From: Actinoallomurus liliacearum
Lineage (GTDB): Bacteria; Actinomycetota; Actinomycetes; Streptosporangiales; Streptosporangiaceae
Assembly: GCF_039542035.1 (NCBI RefSeq)
Contig: NZ_BAABHJ010000001.1
Location: forward strand, 124,001 to 188,000
Direction of reading: 5' to 3'
Length of the DNA stretch: 64,000 nucleotides
How positions within the stretch are numbered: the stretch's first letter is position 1; the number at the start of each line of letters is the position of its first letter. The position numbers and the translations under genes were made by a program. Below, in pieces: positions 7,946-15,962 of this stretch. The notes beneath the pieces were generated by a model. That model was given only the letters and a program-made list of their open reading frames with translations. It was not told the DNA's origin and did no database searches.

Positions 7946-9550
7946 ATGATCATCCCGAAGCCGGTGCGTCTCGACACCAGCCCGGGCCGGTTCGTCCTCG
8001 ACCGGCACACCGCCCTGACCGCCGATCCGGCATTCAGCGAGGTGGCCGCCTGGCTCAGAGCCGAACTCGGCCCGATCGTCGGCGGTGAGCTGCTACCGGG
8101 AACGAGCTCAGGCACGATCACGCTCTCCGTACGGGAGATGCCGCCGGAGGCCTACCGGCTGTCGGCGGGAGCCGGCGGGGTGTTCATCGAGGCAGGCGGC
8201 CCGGCCGGCGCCTTCCACGGCGCGCAGACACTCCGTCAACTACTCCCGCCCGAGACGTTCCGGAAGGCGACCGCCGGTCAGCCCCTGTCGCTGCCCGCCG
8301 TACAGATCGAGGACCAGCCGCGTTTCGCCTGGCGCGGCTGCCTTCTCGACGTCGCCCGGCACTTCCTCACAAAGGCGGATCTGCTGCGGTTCATCGACCT
8401 GATGGCCGTGCACAAGCTGAACGTCCTGCACCTGCACCTGACCGACGACCAGGGCTGGCGACTTCAGATCCGACGCTACCCGCGGCTGACCGAGGTCGGC
8501 GCATGGCGCCGGGAGAGCCAGGTCGGCTGGAACGGCGCCATGGACGGCCGCCCCCACGGCGGCTACTACACCCAGGACGACATCCGCGAGATCGTCGCGT
8601 ACGCCGCGCGTCGGCACATCACGGTGGTCCCGGAGATCGACCTGCCGGGACACACCCAGGCGGCGATCGCCGCCTACCCCGAGCTCGGCAACCTCGACGT
8701 ACCCCTCGAGGTGGCGACGACGTGGGGTGTCGGTGGGAACGTCCTGAACGCTGAGGAGCACACGATCACGTTCTTCCAGAACGTACTGGATGAGGTCCTC
8801 GAGCTCTTCCCGAGCCCGTACATCTGCGTTGGGGGGGACGAATGCCGCACGGACCAGTGGGGGGCGAGCCCGGCCGCGCAACGCCGGATCGAAGAGCTCG
8901 GCCTGCGCGACGAAGAGGAGCTGCAAAGCTGGATGATCGGCCGGTTCGCCGACCATCTGTCCTCCCGCGGCCGGCAACTGGTCGGCTGGGACGAGATCCT
9001 GGAGAGCGGAGCGCCCGAAGGCGCCGTAATCGCCTCGTGGCGCGACGACCACGGCGCCGTGGCCGCTGCGAAGGCCGGGCACGCCGTGATCACCTGCCCG
9101 AACACCTCGACCTACCTCGACTACCGACAGGCGCCGAGCGAGGACGAGCCGGTGCCGTTCGGCACGGTGCTCACCCTCGAGGACGTCTACTCCTTCGAAC
9201 CCGTACCGGCCGCGCTCGCCGACGACCAGGCCGCCCAGCACGTCATCGGCTCGCAGTGCTGCCTGTGGACCGAGCTCATCGACTCCCCACGGCACCTGGA
9301 CTACATGGCCTTCCCGCGTCTCGCCGCGTTCGCCGAGACGGTGTGGAGCACCTCGGACCGGGATCTGGCGGACTTCCGGCAGCGGCTTGACGGCCACCTG
9401 CCCCGCCTCGCGGCGCTCGGCGTGGAGTACCGCCCGGACGGCGGACCCCTACCCTGGCAACAGCGGCCCGGCATACCTGGACGGCCCGAGCAGACTGACA
9501 CATGGCAGGCGAAGGTCGCCGACTGGACCCGCAACCTTCGCGAAGGCTGA
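7946..9550 (+). CDS. GH20 beta-N-acetylhexosaminidase
   Basis: Removes terminal beta-linked GlcNAc or GalNAc by substrate-assisted catalysis. It has 534 aa and no signal peptide, so it acts in the cytoplasm. An N-terminal GH20b-like domain covers about residues 1-120, and the catalytic barrel starts around QPRFAWRGCLLD. Signature motifs are HLTDDQGWR, VPEIDLPGHTQA and VGGDE, giving catalytic Asp298-Glu299. It lies downstream of the transporter with a remnant gene between them. Together with the alpha-galactosidase it points to a substrate holding both alpha-galactose and beta-HexNAc. Which sugar is attacked is inference. Confidence 0.93.
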   Translation: MIIPKPVRLDTSPGRFVLDRHTALTADPAFSEVAAWLRAELGPIVGGELLPGTSSGTITLSVREMPPEAYRLSAGAGGVFIEAGGPAGAFHGAQTLRQLLPPETFRKATAGQPLSLPAVQIEDQPRFAWRGCLLDVARHFLTKADLLRFIDLMAVHKLNVLHLHLTDDQGWRLQIRRYPRLTEVGAWRRESQVGWNGAMDGRPHGGYYTQDDIREIVAYAARRHITVVPEIDLPGHTQAAIAAYPELGNLDVPLEVATTWGVGGNVLNAEEHTITFFQNVLDEVLELFPSPYICVGGDECRTDQWGASPAAQRRIEELGLRDEEELQSWMIGRFADHLSSRGRQLVGWDEILESGAPEGAVIASWRDDHGAVAAAKAGHAVITCPNTSTYLDYRQAPSEDEPVPFGTVLTLEDVYSFEPVPAALADDQAAQHVIGSQCCLWTELIDSPRHLDYMAFPRLAAFAETVWSTSDRDLADFRQRLDGHLPRLAALGVEYRPDGGPLPWQQRPGIPGRPEQTDTWQAKVADWTRNLREG

Positions 9551-9732
9551 TGAAGCGGTTCGGCCGGCAGGCGGCCCAGAGCTCTTAATACGACTGCAGG
9601 CGGACGCGCGCCGGTGTACAGCGATCATGATTCCGGTGGCGGTGGCCGTTCTCATGGCGGAGCTGTCCAAATTCCGTGTCGTGCTGCGTCGTGTAGTGAA
9701 GACGGCATACGACAGCGAATCGAGGAGGCCCG

Positions 9733-10146
9733 ATGCCGGAGTACATGTTGTTGCTGTATCAGGCTGAGACCGAGGAGGAGCAGGACAGGTGGGCGGACAT
9801 GCCGGAGTGGCTGGCCGTGACGGAGAGCCTGCGGAAGGCTGGTCTGCTCGTCGCGAACAGTCCCCTCCATCCGGTGGCGAGCGCGACCACCGTTCGTGTG
9901 CGGGGTGGCGAGACCGAGCTCACCGATGGGCCCTTCGCGGTGACCAAGGAGTTCCTCGCCGGCTACTACGTGCTGAGCTGCGCTGATCTCGACGAGGCGT
10001 TGCGCCACGCGGCGCGGATGCCGACGGCGCGCCATGGCTCAGTCGAGGTCCGGCCGCTCATGAGCGCGAGTGAGATCCCGGTCTCCGACCGGACCGGTCC
10101 GGTGAACAGGACGGGCCGGAAGCGGGCAGGAACCGATGGTGGTTGA
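9733..10146 (+). CDS. YCII/DGPF-domain protein, partner of the ECF42 sigma factor
   Basis: Small cytoplasmic protein of 137 aa with the YCII-like fold (EYMLLLYQAE) and the diagnostic DGPF sequence at about residue 64 (ELTDGPFAVTKEFLAGYY). DGPF proteins are the conserved genomic partners and known targets of group ECF42 sigma factors, and such a sigma gene overlaps its 3' end by 11 bases. The biochemical role of the family is unknown. AGGAGG lies just before the ATG. The last 30 residues are polar and basic beyond the usual domain end, perhaps to allow the overlap. Confidence 0.88.
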   Translation: MPEYMLLLYQAETEEEQDRWADMPEWLAVTESLRKAGLLVANSPLHPVASATTVRVRGGETELTDGPFAVTKEFLAGYYVLSCADLDEALRHAARMPTARHGSVEVRPLMSASEIPVSDRTGPVNRTGRKRAGTDGG

Positions 10147-11389
10147 TCTTGCCGCCAGGACGGCCGTACGTGTGTTCCGCGATGAGCGGGCGGCCGTCCT
10201 GGCGACTCTGATCAGGTATGTCGGTGACTTCCAGGTCGCCGAAGACGCCGTGCAAGAGGCGTTCGAGGCCGCGCTCGCGACCTGGCCGCGAGATGGGATC
10301 CCCGACAATCCCGGAGCGTGGATCACGGTCACCGCCCGGCGGCGGGCGATCGATCTGCTGCGCCGCGCCCAGTCGATCTCTGATCGTGCCGCGCGGCTGA
10401 CCGCGCTGCTGCGCCTGGACCAACAGGAGCATCCTCCAATGGACGAGACGAGTGCGATCGCCGATGACCGACTGAGGTTGATCTTCACGTGTTGCCATCC
10501 GGCTCTGGACATGCCGGCTCGGGTCGCGTTGACGCTACGCACGCTCGGTGGTCTGACGACCAGTGAGATCGCGCGGGCGTTCTTGGTCGCCGAGCCCACG
10601 ATGGGTAAGCGCATCGTTCGTGCCAAGCGCAAGATCGCCGATGCCCATATCCCTTACCGTGTGCCCGACGGCGAGGAGCTACCGGGACGTCTCCGCGGTG
10701 TGCTCCGCGTCGTGTATCTGATCTTCAATGAGGGCTATTCCGCCAGCGAGGGCGATCATCTGGTGCGGGCCGAGCTTTGCGACGAGGCGATCCGCCTCGG
10801 ACGCCTGGTGTGCGAGTTGATGCCCGACGACCCCGACGCGTGGGGGCTCCTCGCGTTGATGCTGCTGCACGACGCGCGTCGCACTGCCCGGGTCGACGCA
10901 CACGGGCGCTACGTTGCGCTGGAAGATCAACACCGAACCTTGTGGGATCGGGACCGGATTCGCGAAGGACTCAGCGCGCTCGGGCGCGCCGTGCGGTTCG
11001 CGCCTCCCGGCCGGTACCAGCTCGAGGCGGCGATCACCGCACTGCACATCCAGGCCACTGACACCGGCGCGACAGACTGGGCGCAGATCGCGGAACTGTA
11101 CGGTGCGCTCGGCCGGCTCGCCCCCTCCCCTGTGGTCGGACTCAACCATGCCACCGCGGTCGGGTTCGCCTACGGGGCCGAAACCGGTCTGAAATTCCTT
11201 GAGCCGTTGCTGGACGATCCGGCGCTCGAGCACTACCAGCCATTGCACGCAGCGCACGCCGAACTGCTCAGACGCGCCGGTGACCTGACGGGCGCCGTGC
11301 GCGCCTACGAGCGAGCGATCACGCTCTCCACGAACGGTGTAGAGCGCGCCGAGCTCGAGCGACGGCTGGAGACGCTGACCGCCGGCTGA
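10136..11389 (+). CDS. ECF42-type RNA polymerase sigma factor with C-terminal TPR-like domain
   Basis: Alternative sigma factor of 417 aa, far longer than plain ECF factors. Region 2 lies near residues 15-80 (DFQVAEDAVQEAFEAAL) and region 4 near 110-165 (LTTSEIARAFLVAEPTMGKRI). A large helical, TPR-like C-terminal extension follows (FNEGYSASEG, LLALMLLHDARR), the hallmark of group ECF42, where the extension controls activity in place of an anti-sigma factor. It overlaps the DGPF gene, so the two are translated together. A candidate recognition site upstream of 9733 is too weak to list separately. The inducing signal is unknown. Confidence 0.9.
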   Translation: MVVDLAARTAVRVFRDERAAVLATLIRYVGDFQVAEDAVQEAFEAALATWPRDGIPDNPGAWITVTARRRAIDLLRRAQSISDRAARLTALLRLDQQEHPPMDETSAIADDRLRLIFTCCHPALDMPARVALTLRTLGGLTTSEIARAFLVAEPTMGKRIVRAKRKIADAHIPYRVPDGEELPGRLRGVLRVVYLIFNEGYSASEGDHLVRAELCDEAIRLGRLVCELMPDDPDAWGLLALMLLHDARRTARVDAHGRYVALEDQHRTLWDRDRIREGLSALGRAVRFAPPGRYQLEAAITALHIQATDTGATDWAQIAELYGALGRLAPSPVVGLNHATAVGFAYGAETGLKFLEPLLDDPALEHYQPLHAAHAELLRRAGDLTGAVRAYERAITLSTNGVERAELERRLETLTAG

Positions 11390-11430
11390 GACTCATCGAC
11401 TCGTGCTCTGCGTTGCCGTCCGAATCGGCG

Positions 11431-11715
11431 CGTTGGGTTGAGGAAGCCGCTGTCCTTCTTATATCTGTGGGGGTAGTAACCGCCGCCGCACACATCTCGT
11501 TCGGCGCAGGAGCGGCAGGTGTCGCTAAGCCCTGCGACGCCTATCTGGCGGGCCACAATGGACGCGTGGCGCAACACCGCGTCGAACGGGACATCACGCA
11601 CCGACAGGCCAGTGGCCGACGCTCCGTCATATGCCGACTGCCTTCAATATCATCCGCCCGCAGGATTCCGTCAGGCCACTTCAAGCGCCTCGGCAGGCCT
11701 ATAGGATCGATCGTC
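11431..11715 (-). pseudogene. 3' fragment of a radical SAM/SPASM maturase (FxsB type)
   Basis: One minus-strand frame reads LSDTCRSCAERDVCGGGYYP, then HRYKKDSGFLNP. This is the C-terminal SPASM-type motif of FxsB-family radical SAM peptide maturases (CxxC...CGGG..HRY...GF.NP). Upstream, LKWPDGILRADDIE continues the same protein in another frame, so there is a frameshift near 11660. The radical SAM domain is missing and the frame diverges after FLNP instead of reaching the usual PSVYC. About 95 codons remain. It lies 3' of the FxSxx-type precursor gene on the same strand, where a cognate maturase would be expected. Not functional as it stands. Confidence 0.7.
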
Positions 11716-11741
11716 ATGTTGCACTCCAGAAACATCCAAGA

Positions 11742-11782
11742 TGAGCATTCCGGACGGCGATCGACGCCGCCCGGAATGCTCA
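11742..11782 (-). terminator. long hairpin between precursor gene and maturase fragment
   Basis: Arms TGAGCATTCCGG and CCGGAATGCTCA are perfect, and the inner GCGGCG/CGCCG pairing extends the stem to nearly 20 bp with one bulge and a TCGA tip. It lies about 70 bases after the precursor stop and would end that transcript. It reads equally well on the other strand. Confidence 0.6.
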
Positions 11783-11850
11783 CCTTAAACCCGAACGGGT
11801 GGACTTCCGGCAGTTAGGCCACGCAATAGACACGCCGCGCGGCGAACATG

Positions 11851-11968
11851 TTCAAGCCGGCGCGACCGCACTGTTGAACGATCCAGCCGGCGCGACCGCA
11901 CTGTTGAACGATCCAGCCGGCGCGACCGCACTGTTGAACGATCCAGCCGGCGCGACCGCACTGTTGAA
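11851..11968. repeat. 30-bp perfect tandem repeat encoding FNSAVAPAGS
   Basis: Four copies of a 30-base unit. The three internal junctions are identical at every base, and all four copies share the same 26-base core (CCGGCGCGACCGCACTGTTGAA and flanks). In-frame length and zero divergence point to recent slippage or unequal crossing-over within the precursor gene. Confidence 0.9.
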
Positions 11969-12181
11969 GAGACGACTAAGAGCGACCGCCAGCGCGGACC
12001 CGCCAAGCAAAGGAAGATCCGCCTGAGAAACGCCTGTGAGGTCGATAGCTGGGGCGGACTTATCGACCGACACACCCTGAGCAGCGCTAGCAGGCTGAGA
12101 GACTCCGATCGCAGTAGTAGCGGTAAAAGCTGCTGCTGCGACGACAGCTACATGTGAAGCTTTGGGAATTCCTGCTTCCAT
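11852..12181 (-). CDS. FxSxx-type RiPP precursor with signal peptide and four tandem cores
   Basis: Predicted precursor peptide, 109 aa. AAGGTG lies four bases before the ATG at 12181. Residues about 8-35 form a hydrophobic stretch ending ASAAQ, like a secretion signal. Residues about 45-70 (AIDLTGVSQADLPLLGGSAL, then AVALSRL) match the leader helix region of FxSxx-COOH precursors. These normally carry a single FxSxx at the C-terminus, modified by an FxsB-type radical SAM enzyme of the cyclophane-forming group. Here FNSAV occurs four times as FNSAVAPAGS repeats, the last ending FNSAVAPA-stop. A broken maturase fragment follows. The signal peptide and repeated cores are unusual; the family assignment is inferred from leader, motif and neighbour together. 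Confidence 0.68.
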   Translation of the reverse strand: MEAGIPKASHVAVVAAAAFTATTAIGVSQPASAAQGVSVDKSAPAIDLTGVSQADLPLLGGSALAVALSRLFNSAVAPAGSFNSAVAPAGSFNSAVAPAGSFNSAVAPA

Positions 12182-12375
12182 GTCACCTTCCCTTCTAGAT
12201 AGAGGTGGCACCCATGAATAAGGTGCCGAAAATTTAAGAACGATCGATAGCGGAAGATCTCGGATCTTGGAGAGACTCCAAAGCCAGGGTGTCCCGAAAG
12301 GCAATCCCGGAACCCAGGCCTTGCGATTGAGAAGCCCTAAATCCCGGACTTCCATCGTGGAAACGGGCCGGACGG

Positions 12376-13278
12376 TCAGCCGAGGCCGAGCTTAGGTCGG
12401 ACCCACTCGGCCAGCTTACGGATCGCGTCATCGGACACGGCCGAATACCCGGCGGCCATCTGGAAGGTGTGCTGCTGCTCGGGGAAGACCTCGAGTTGGA
12501 CGTCCACGCCGGCCTTGCGGGCCTGCTGTTCGAACTGAAGGCTCTCGCCGAGCAGCGTCTCATGTCCGCCCACCTGGACGTATGTCGGCGGCAGGTCGCT
12601 CAGGTCCGCGTAGAGGGGGCTGGCCAGCGGATCCCTCGGGTCGGCGCCCGCCAGGTACGACGAGGCCAGGAAGGTCACCACCTCCTTGTAGAAAAAGGCC
12701 TCTTTCTCGTGATTCGTCTCGAAGGTCTCGTTGCCGACCGTCATGTCCACCCAGGGGGAGATCAGCATCAGCGCGGCCGCAGTGGGCCGGCCCTGCTCCC
12801 GGGCGCGCAACATCGTCGAGACGGCCAGCCCGCCTCCGATCGAGTCACCGACGACCGCGATGTGCCCGGCGTCGACTCCCTGGTCGAGCAGCCACCGGTA
12901 AGCGGCGGTCGTGTCCTCGAGCGGGGCGGGGTGGCTCTCCGGGCGGTACTCGACCAGCAGCGCGCGGGCCCCCACCGCCTTGGCGAGATGGCCGAACAGC
13001 TTGCGATGGGTATAGATCGACCCGCTGATACCACCGCCACCGTGCACGCTGAAGATCACCCGGCCCTCGGCGGCCCCTTTCGGCACCGCCCACAGCGCGG
13101 GCAGACCGCCCACCTCGACCTCAAGATAGTCCACCCCGCCGGGCTCGGCCGTCAGACCGGGCCAGGACCGCTCAACCCTCTCGCGCACCTCCTCGGGGGT
13201 CTGATTCGGATTCGCGACGGCCGCCTCCGTCATGCTGCGCCAGTGATCCCTTACCATCTGCGACCGCTTGATCGCCAT
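12376..13278 (-). CDS. HSL-type alpha/beta hydrolase (lipase/esterase)
   Basis: Cytoplasmic carboxylic-ester hydrolase of the hormone-sensitive-lipase (fold-3) group, 300 aa. The oxyanion motif is VHGGGGISG at about residue 80 and the nucleophile serine lies in GDSIGGG at about 145. The acid and histidine are expected in the C-terminal third (DVQLEVFPEQQHTFQMAAG). Starts with MAIKRSQMV. It is monocistronic here, followed by the lectin-like RiPP region and preceded by an IS481 fragment. The natural substrate is unknown. Confidence 0.88.
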   Translation of the reverse strand: MAIKRSQMVRDHWRSMTEAAVANPNQTPEEVRERVERSWPGLTAEPGGVDYLEVEVGGLPALWAVPKGAAEGRVIFSVHGGGGISGSIYTHRKLFGHLAKAVGARALLVEYRPESHPAPLEDTTAAYRWLLDQGVDAGHIAVVGDSIGGGLAVSTMLRAREQGRPTAAALMLISPWVDMTVGNETFETNHEKEAFFYKEVVTFLASSYLAGADPRDPLASPLYADLSDLPPTYVQVGGHETLLGESLQFEQQARKAGVDVQLEVFPEQQHTFQMAAGYSAVSDDAIRKLAEWVRPKLGLG

Positions 13279-13417
13279 GATGTCTACCTCCTACGTGGCC
13301 TTGTGGCGTTCGAAGGTCACCGCCGTCTTCGCGGTGACTCTCATCCACTCGACGCGGCTGCCATAGCGATTTGGACAGGTGATCGGCCGAAAAGGGAGAA
13401 GAACTCAACGGTGACCC

Positions 13418-13597
13418 CTAGGTGTTCTCTCCCGTGAGGTTGGGGACGCGGCTGGCGGGTGGTCGACCTCCCATCGCGGTGCGTCCGCGATGGTGAATGT
13501 AGGCGTGCAGCCTGGATGTCCAGCAGGGGCCGTGGTCGATGATCACCCGCTGCACGGTGATGCCGCAGGAGGTGAAGAACGTCTCCAGAGCCACCTT
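13418..13597 (-). mobile_element. IS481-family transposase 3' remnant
   Basis: An open minus-strand stretch reads GITVQRVIIDHGPCWTSRL, which matches the second-Asp region of IS481 transposases (GITV.RV..DNG..Y.S). It jumps straight to YIHHRGRTAMGGRPPASRV, then PNLTGENT-stop, the normal IS481 C-terminus. Some 60 codons between are deleted and the DN pair is DH. It is an internally deleted relic. No terminal repeats were found. Confidence 0.75.
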
Positions 13598-13792
13598 TCA
13601 TCTGATCGCACGGACCCGAGCGGAGGGTGTTCGAGTGATGCCGGCGCCAGCTTCGGATGCGGCAGGCTGGGAAGTCGTAGACGGCGCCGACTCGGCACCT
13701 GGCGGCGCGTACCAGTCCCTCGCGGGTTCGGCAGCGGCGATCATCACCGCCACAGCACGTAGCGTCGAGAGATGGAAGAGGATGCGGCCCGG

Positions 13793-14455
13793 CTACGCCG
13801 GTGGCGTCTCGGCGTTCTCGGGTCGGGGGAAGGAGGCGAGCAGACGCTCGACTGCGGGCATGTCGCCGGACACGGTGACGTGACCGGCGTGTACGGCCTC
13901 CTCGAGGCGACGCTTCCTCGTCAGTACGGCCGCGAACGTCCTGGTGTCGGTGGTGATGGCCGCGTCGGGATCGGGGGATTCGCCGCGGGTGATGTCGATG
14001 CGGCCGTCTGAGACGCGCACCGTGACGTGGTCGTCGCCGAAGACCAGCGCGTACGTGGCGGTGAGGCCGCCGCTCGCCTCCGGGTCGAAGTCCCCATGGA
14101 GCGCCAGCATGAGCGCGTCGACGCTGATATCGGCCTCGAGGTCTCGAAACGGGGAAAGTCGGCCCCAGCGGCCGAGGTGGACGAGGACCGGTTGAAGTTG
14201 TCGCCCCCAGTCGGTCAGCTCATACACCCAGAATCGACCGGGCGGCCCGAGCTTTCGGCGGCGCACGACGCCGGAATCCTCGAGCTCGCGCAGCCGCTGC
14301 GACAGACGGTTCGGGCCCGCGTTCGGCAGCCCGCTCCGCAGGTCACTGAAGCGCTTGGGGCCGAACAGTAGCTCGCGTACGACCAACAGAGCCCATCGCT
14401 CGCCGACCAGATCAAGGGCGTGCGCGGCCGCACAGGCGTCGCCGTAGTTCCGCAT
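13793..14455 (-). CDS. HxlR-type transcriptional regulator with C-terminal sterol-carrier-like domain
   Basis: DNA-binding regulator, 220 aa. The N-terminal 110 residues are a winged helix of the HxlR group (YGDACAAAHALDLVGERWAL, then LNRLSQRLRELEDSGVV-like segment). Residues about 125-215 form an SCP2-like domain (DPDAAITTDTRTFAAVL) seen in many actinobacterial HxlR proteins. The ATG at 14455 is chosen because MRNYGDAC fits the family start. It is divergent from the NmrA-like gene at 14583, and a perfect dyad lies between them, so it most likely controls that gene and itself. Confidence 0.88.
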   Translation of the reverse strand: MRNYGDACAAAHALDLVGERWALLVVRELLFGPKRFSDLRSGLPNAGPNRLSQRLRELEDSGVVRRRKLGPPGRFWVYELTDWGRQLQPVLVHLGRWGRLSPFRDLEADISVDALMLALHGDFDPEASGGLTATYALVFGDDHVTVRVSDGRIDITRGESPDPDAAITTDTRTFAAVLTRKRRLEEAVHAGHVTVSGDMPAVERLLASFPRPENAETPPA

Positions 14456-14515
14456 GCTTCCCACCCTGCCGAGTCTAAACGAGGCTCGTTCCGAAACGAA
14501 CAACGCTAGTTACGA

Positions 14516-14547
14516 AGTTGTACTAATAGGTATCGATTAGTACTCTT
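14516..14547. promoter_or_regulatory. candidate HxlR operator in the divergent promoter region
   Basis: Perfect inverted repeat GTACTAAT (14520-14527) and ATTAGTAC (14536-14543) with an 8-base spacer, extended outward by GAAG/CTTC with one offset base. HxlR-group regulators typically bind such dyads between their own gene and the target. A smaller dyad, TCGTT-CCGA-AACGA, lies at about 14487-14500. Confidence 0.55.
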
Positions 14548-14582
14548 CGGCGCAGGCAACCCCCGAGCAGGGAGAAGAAGCG

Positions 14583-15479
14583 ATGATCCTCATCACAGGA
14601 GCGAACGGACGCCCGGGATCGGCCACCGTCCGTGAGTTCGCGCGACAGGGCACACCGGTCCGCGCGCTCGTACGGGGCCCGGAGAAGGCGGAAGGTCTGC
14701 GGGGCCTGCCGGGCGTCGACGTCGTTTACGGCGACATGCTCTGGCCTGAGACTTTGAAGTCCGCGCTGGCCGGGGTGGACCGCGTGCTGATGATCTCCGG
14801 CGCCGGACCGCTGATGCTGGAGACCCAGTGCACGTTCATCGACGCCGCGATCAGCGCTGGAGTCGGCCACATCGTGAAGTTCTCCGGCAAGGACTCGGTC
14901 GACGGATTCGACAATGAGAAATTCCGTTCCAGCCGGAGCCACGAGCAGATCCAGCGCTATCTGTTCGCCGCCGGGACACCGTGGACGGTTCTCCAGCCGA
15001 GCCAGTTCATGCACGTGTACTTCGAGGAGGTACCCGACATTGTCGGCTCCGGCGAACTCCGCCTCCCGCTCGGCGACACAACACTAGCTCCGGTAGACAT
15101 CGACGACATCGCCAAAGTGGCCTACGCGGTGCTCACCACGCCTGGTCACGAAGGCAAGATCTACCCCATGACCGGCCCCGAGGCTCTCACCATGGCCGAG
15201 GCCGCGCAGCACATCTCCGAGGCCATCGGCAAACCCGTCCGCTACCGCGACGTGTCCTCCGAGGAAAAGCAGCAGGACTGGCTGAAGGCCGGGTACCCGC
15301 CGCCGCGCGCGAGCGCATTCGCGCAGCTGTTCGAGGAGCGTCGCAAGCTGGGCCACTCCACCGTCGACCTCAGCACCCACCGGCGCTTCGACATCGAACC
15401 GACCACCTTCGCCCAATTCACCCGCCGCTACGCCGACATATTCCGCGGCGACACCCAGTACGGCGTCACCCCCGTCTGA
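14583..15479 (+). CDS. NmrA-like NAD(P)-binding oxidoreductase
   Basis: Atypical short-chain dehydrogenase of the NmrA/NAD(P)H azoreductase-like group, 298 aa. The dinucleotide-binding motif is ITGANGRPGSATV at residues 3-15. Family landmarks include VKFSGKDSVDG and the PSQFMHVYF segment. Members act as quinone or azo reductases or as redox sensors, and the classical catalytic YxxxK is not evident. GGGAGAAG lies just before the ATG. It is divergently paired with the HxlR gene, the usual arrangement for an electrophile-inducible reductase. Confidence 0.85.
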   Translation: MILITGANGRPGSATVREFARQGTPVRALVRGPEKAEGLRGLPGVDVVYGDMLWPETLKSALAGVDRVLMISGAGPLMLETQCTFIDAAISAGVGHIVKFSGKDSVDGFDNEKFRSSRSHEQIQRYLFAAGTPWTVLQPSQFMHVYFEEVPDIVGSGELRLPLGDTTLAPVDIDDIAKVAYAVLTTPGHEGKIYPMTGPEALTMAEAAQHISEAIGKPVRYRDVSSEEKQQDWLKAGYPPPRASAFAQLFEERRKLGHSTVDLSTHRRFDIEPTTFAQFTRRYADIFRGDTQYGVTPV

Positions 15480-15593
15480 GACATGCGAACGCCGGCCCGA
15501 AAATGTGAGGCTGATGGTGGCCGGCGCCCTGAGCTCGTCTTTCAATCCCTGATGAGCTGATTGCACGTTCGCCTCGCTCGAAAGGGCGAGCCG

Positions 15594-15962
15594 ATGGTCA
15601 GCACTCGACGAATCCGATCCGCGATCTTTGCCGCGCCAGCGCTTGTGGGCGTTTCTTTTCTGCCCAGTGCCGCCGCTGGCGCGGCTGGAGGCGGCGTGCA
15701 CCCCTCGGGCCCACAACGCCGGGCAAGCCGCCCAGGCGCTAGATCGTGCCGCCCGGTCCCTTGCCGCCGGCGCCGGGCCGCCGGGTCACGCCGAACGTCC
15801 CGGACCACTGCCTGCACTCCGCCGCAAGGGACAAACTCGTCATCACCGACGGCGGCTCGAGCTCAGCCGATCGAGGCACGGCAGGTCGCCACGCCCGGTC
15901 CGCTCATCCTCGAGTCGGACGGCTTGGGGAAGGACTTCCAGACGCTCTCCAACGAGGCGTGA
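15594..15962 (+). pseudogene. chimeric ORF: signal peptide start joined to a VOC-family fragment
   Basis: AAAGGG precedes an ATG opening a clear signal peptide (RRIRSAIFAAPALVGVSFLP, then SAAAG). The frame then becomes Arg/Pro-rich with no recognisable domain. It ends in ATPGPLILESDGLGKDFQTL, which belongs to a glyoxalase/VOC protein. Another frame in the middle (HNAGQAAQALDRAARSLAAG) looks more protein-like, so the secreted protein is frameshifted as well. At least three unrelated pieces are stitched together. Not likely to make a functional product. Confidence 0.5.
15761..15802 (-). pseudogene. short fragment nearly identical to part of kamD
   Basis: 42 bases match kamD (57201-57242) with only two differences, including 28 identical in a row. 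On the minus strand it encodes GTFGVTRRPGAGGK, against GTFGVTRRPADGGK in KamD. Weaker similarity continues for about 20 bases to a stop. It is a relic of a second kamD-like gene or a small ectopic copy. Confidence 0.45.

Noticed and set aside
11851..11968. CRISPR-like array
   Set aside because: The 30-base units are directly adjacent with no spacers, keep one reading frame and encode FNSAVAPAGS, so this is a coding tandem repeat.
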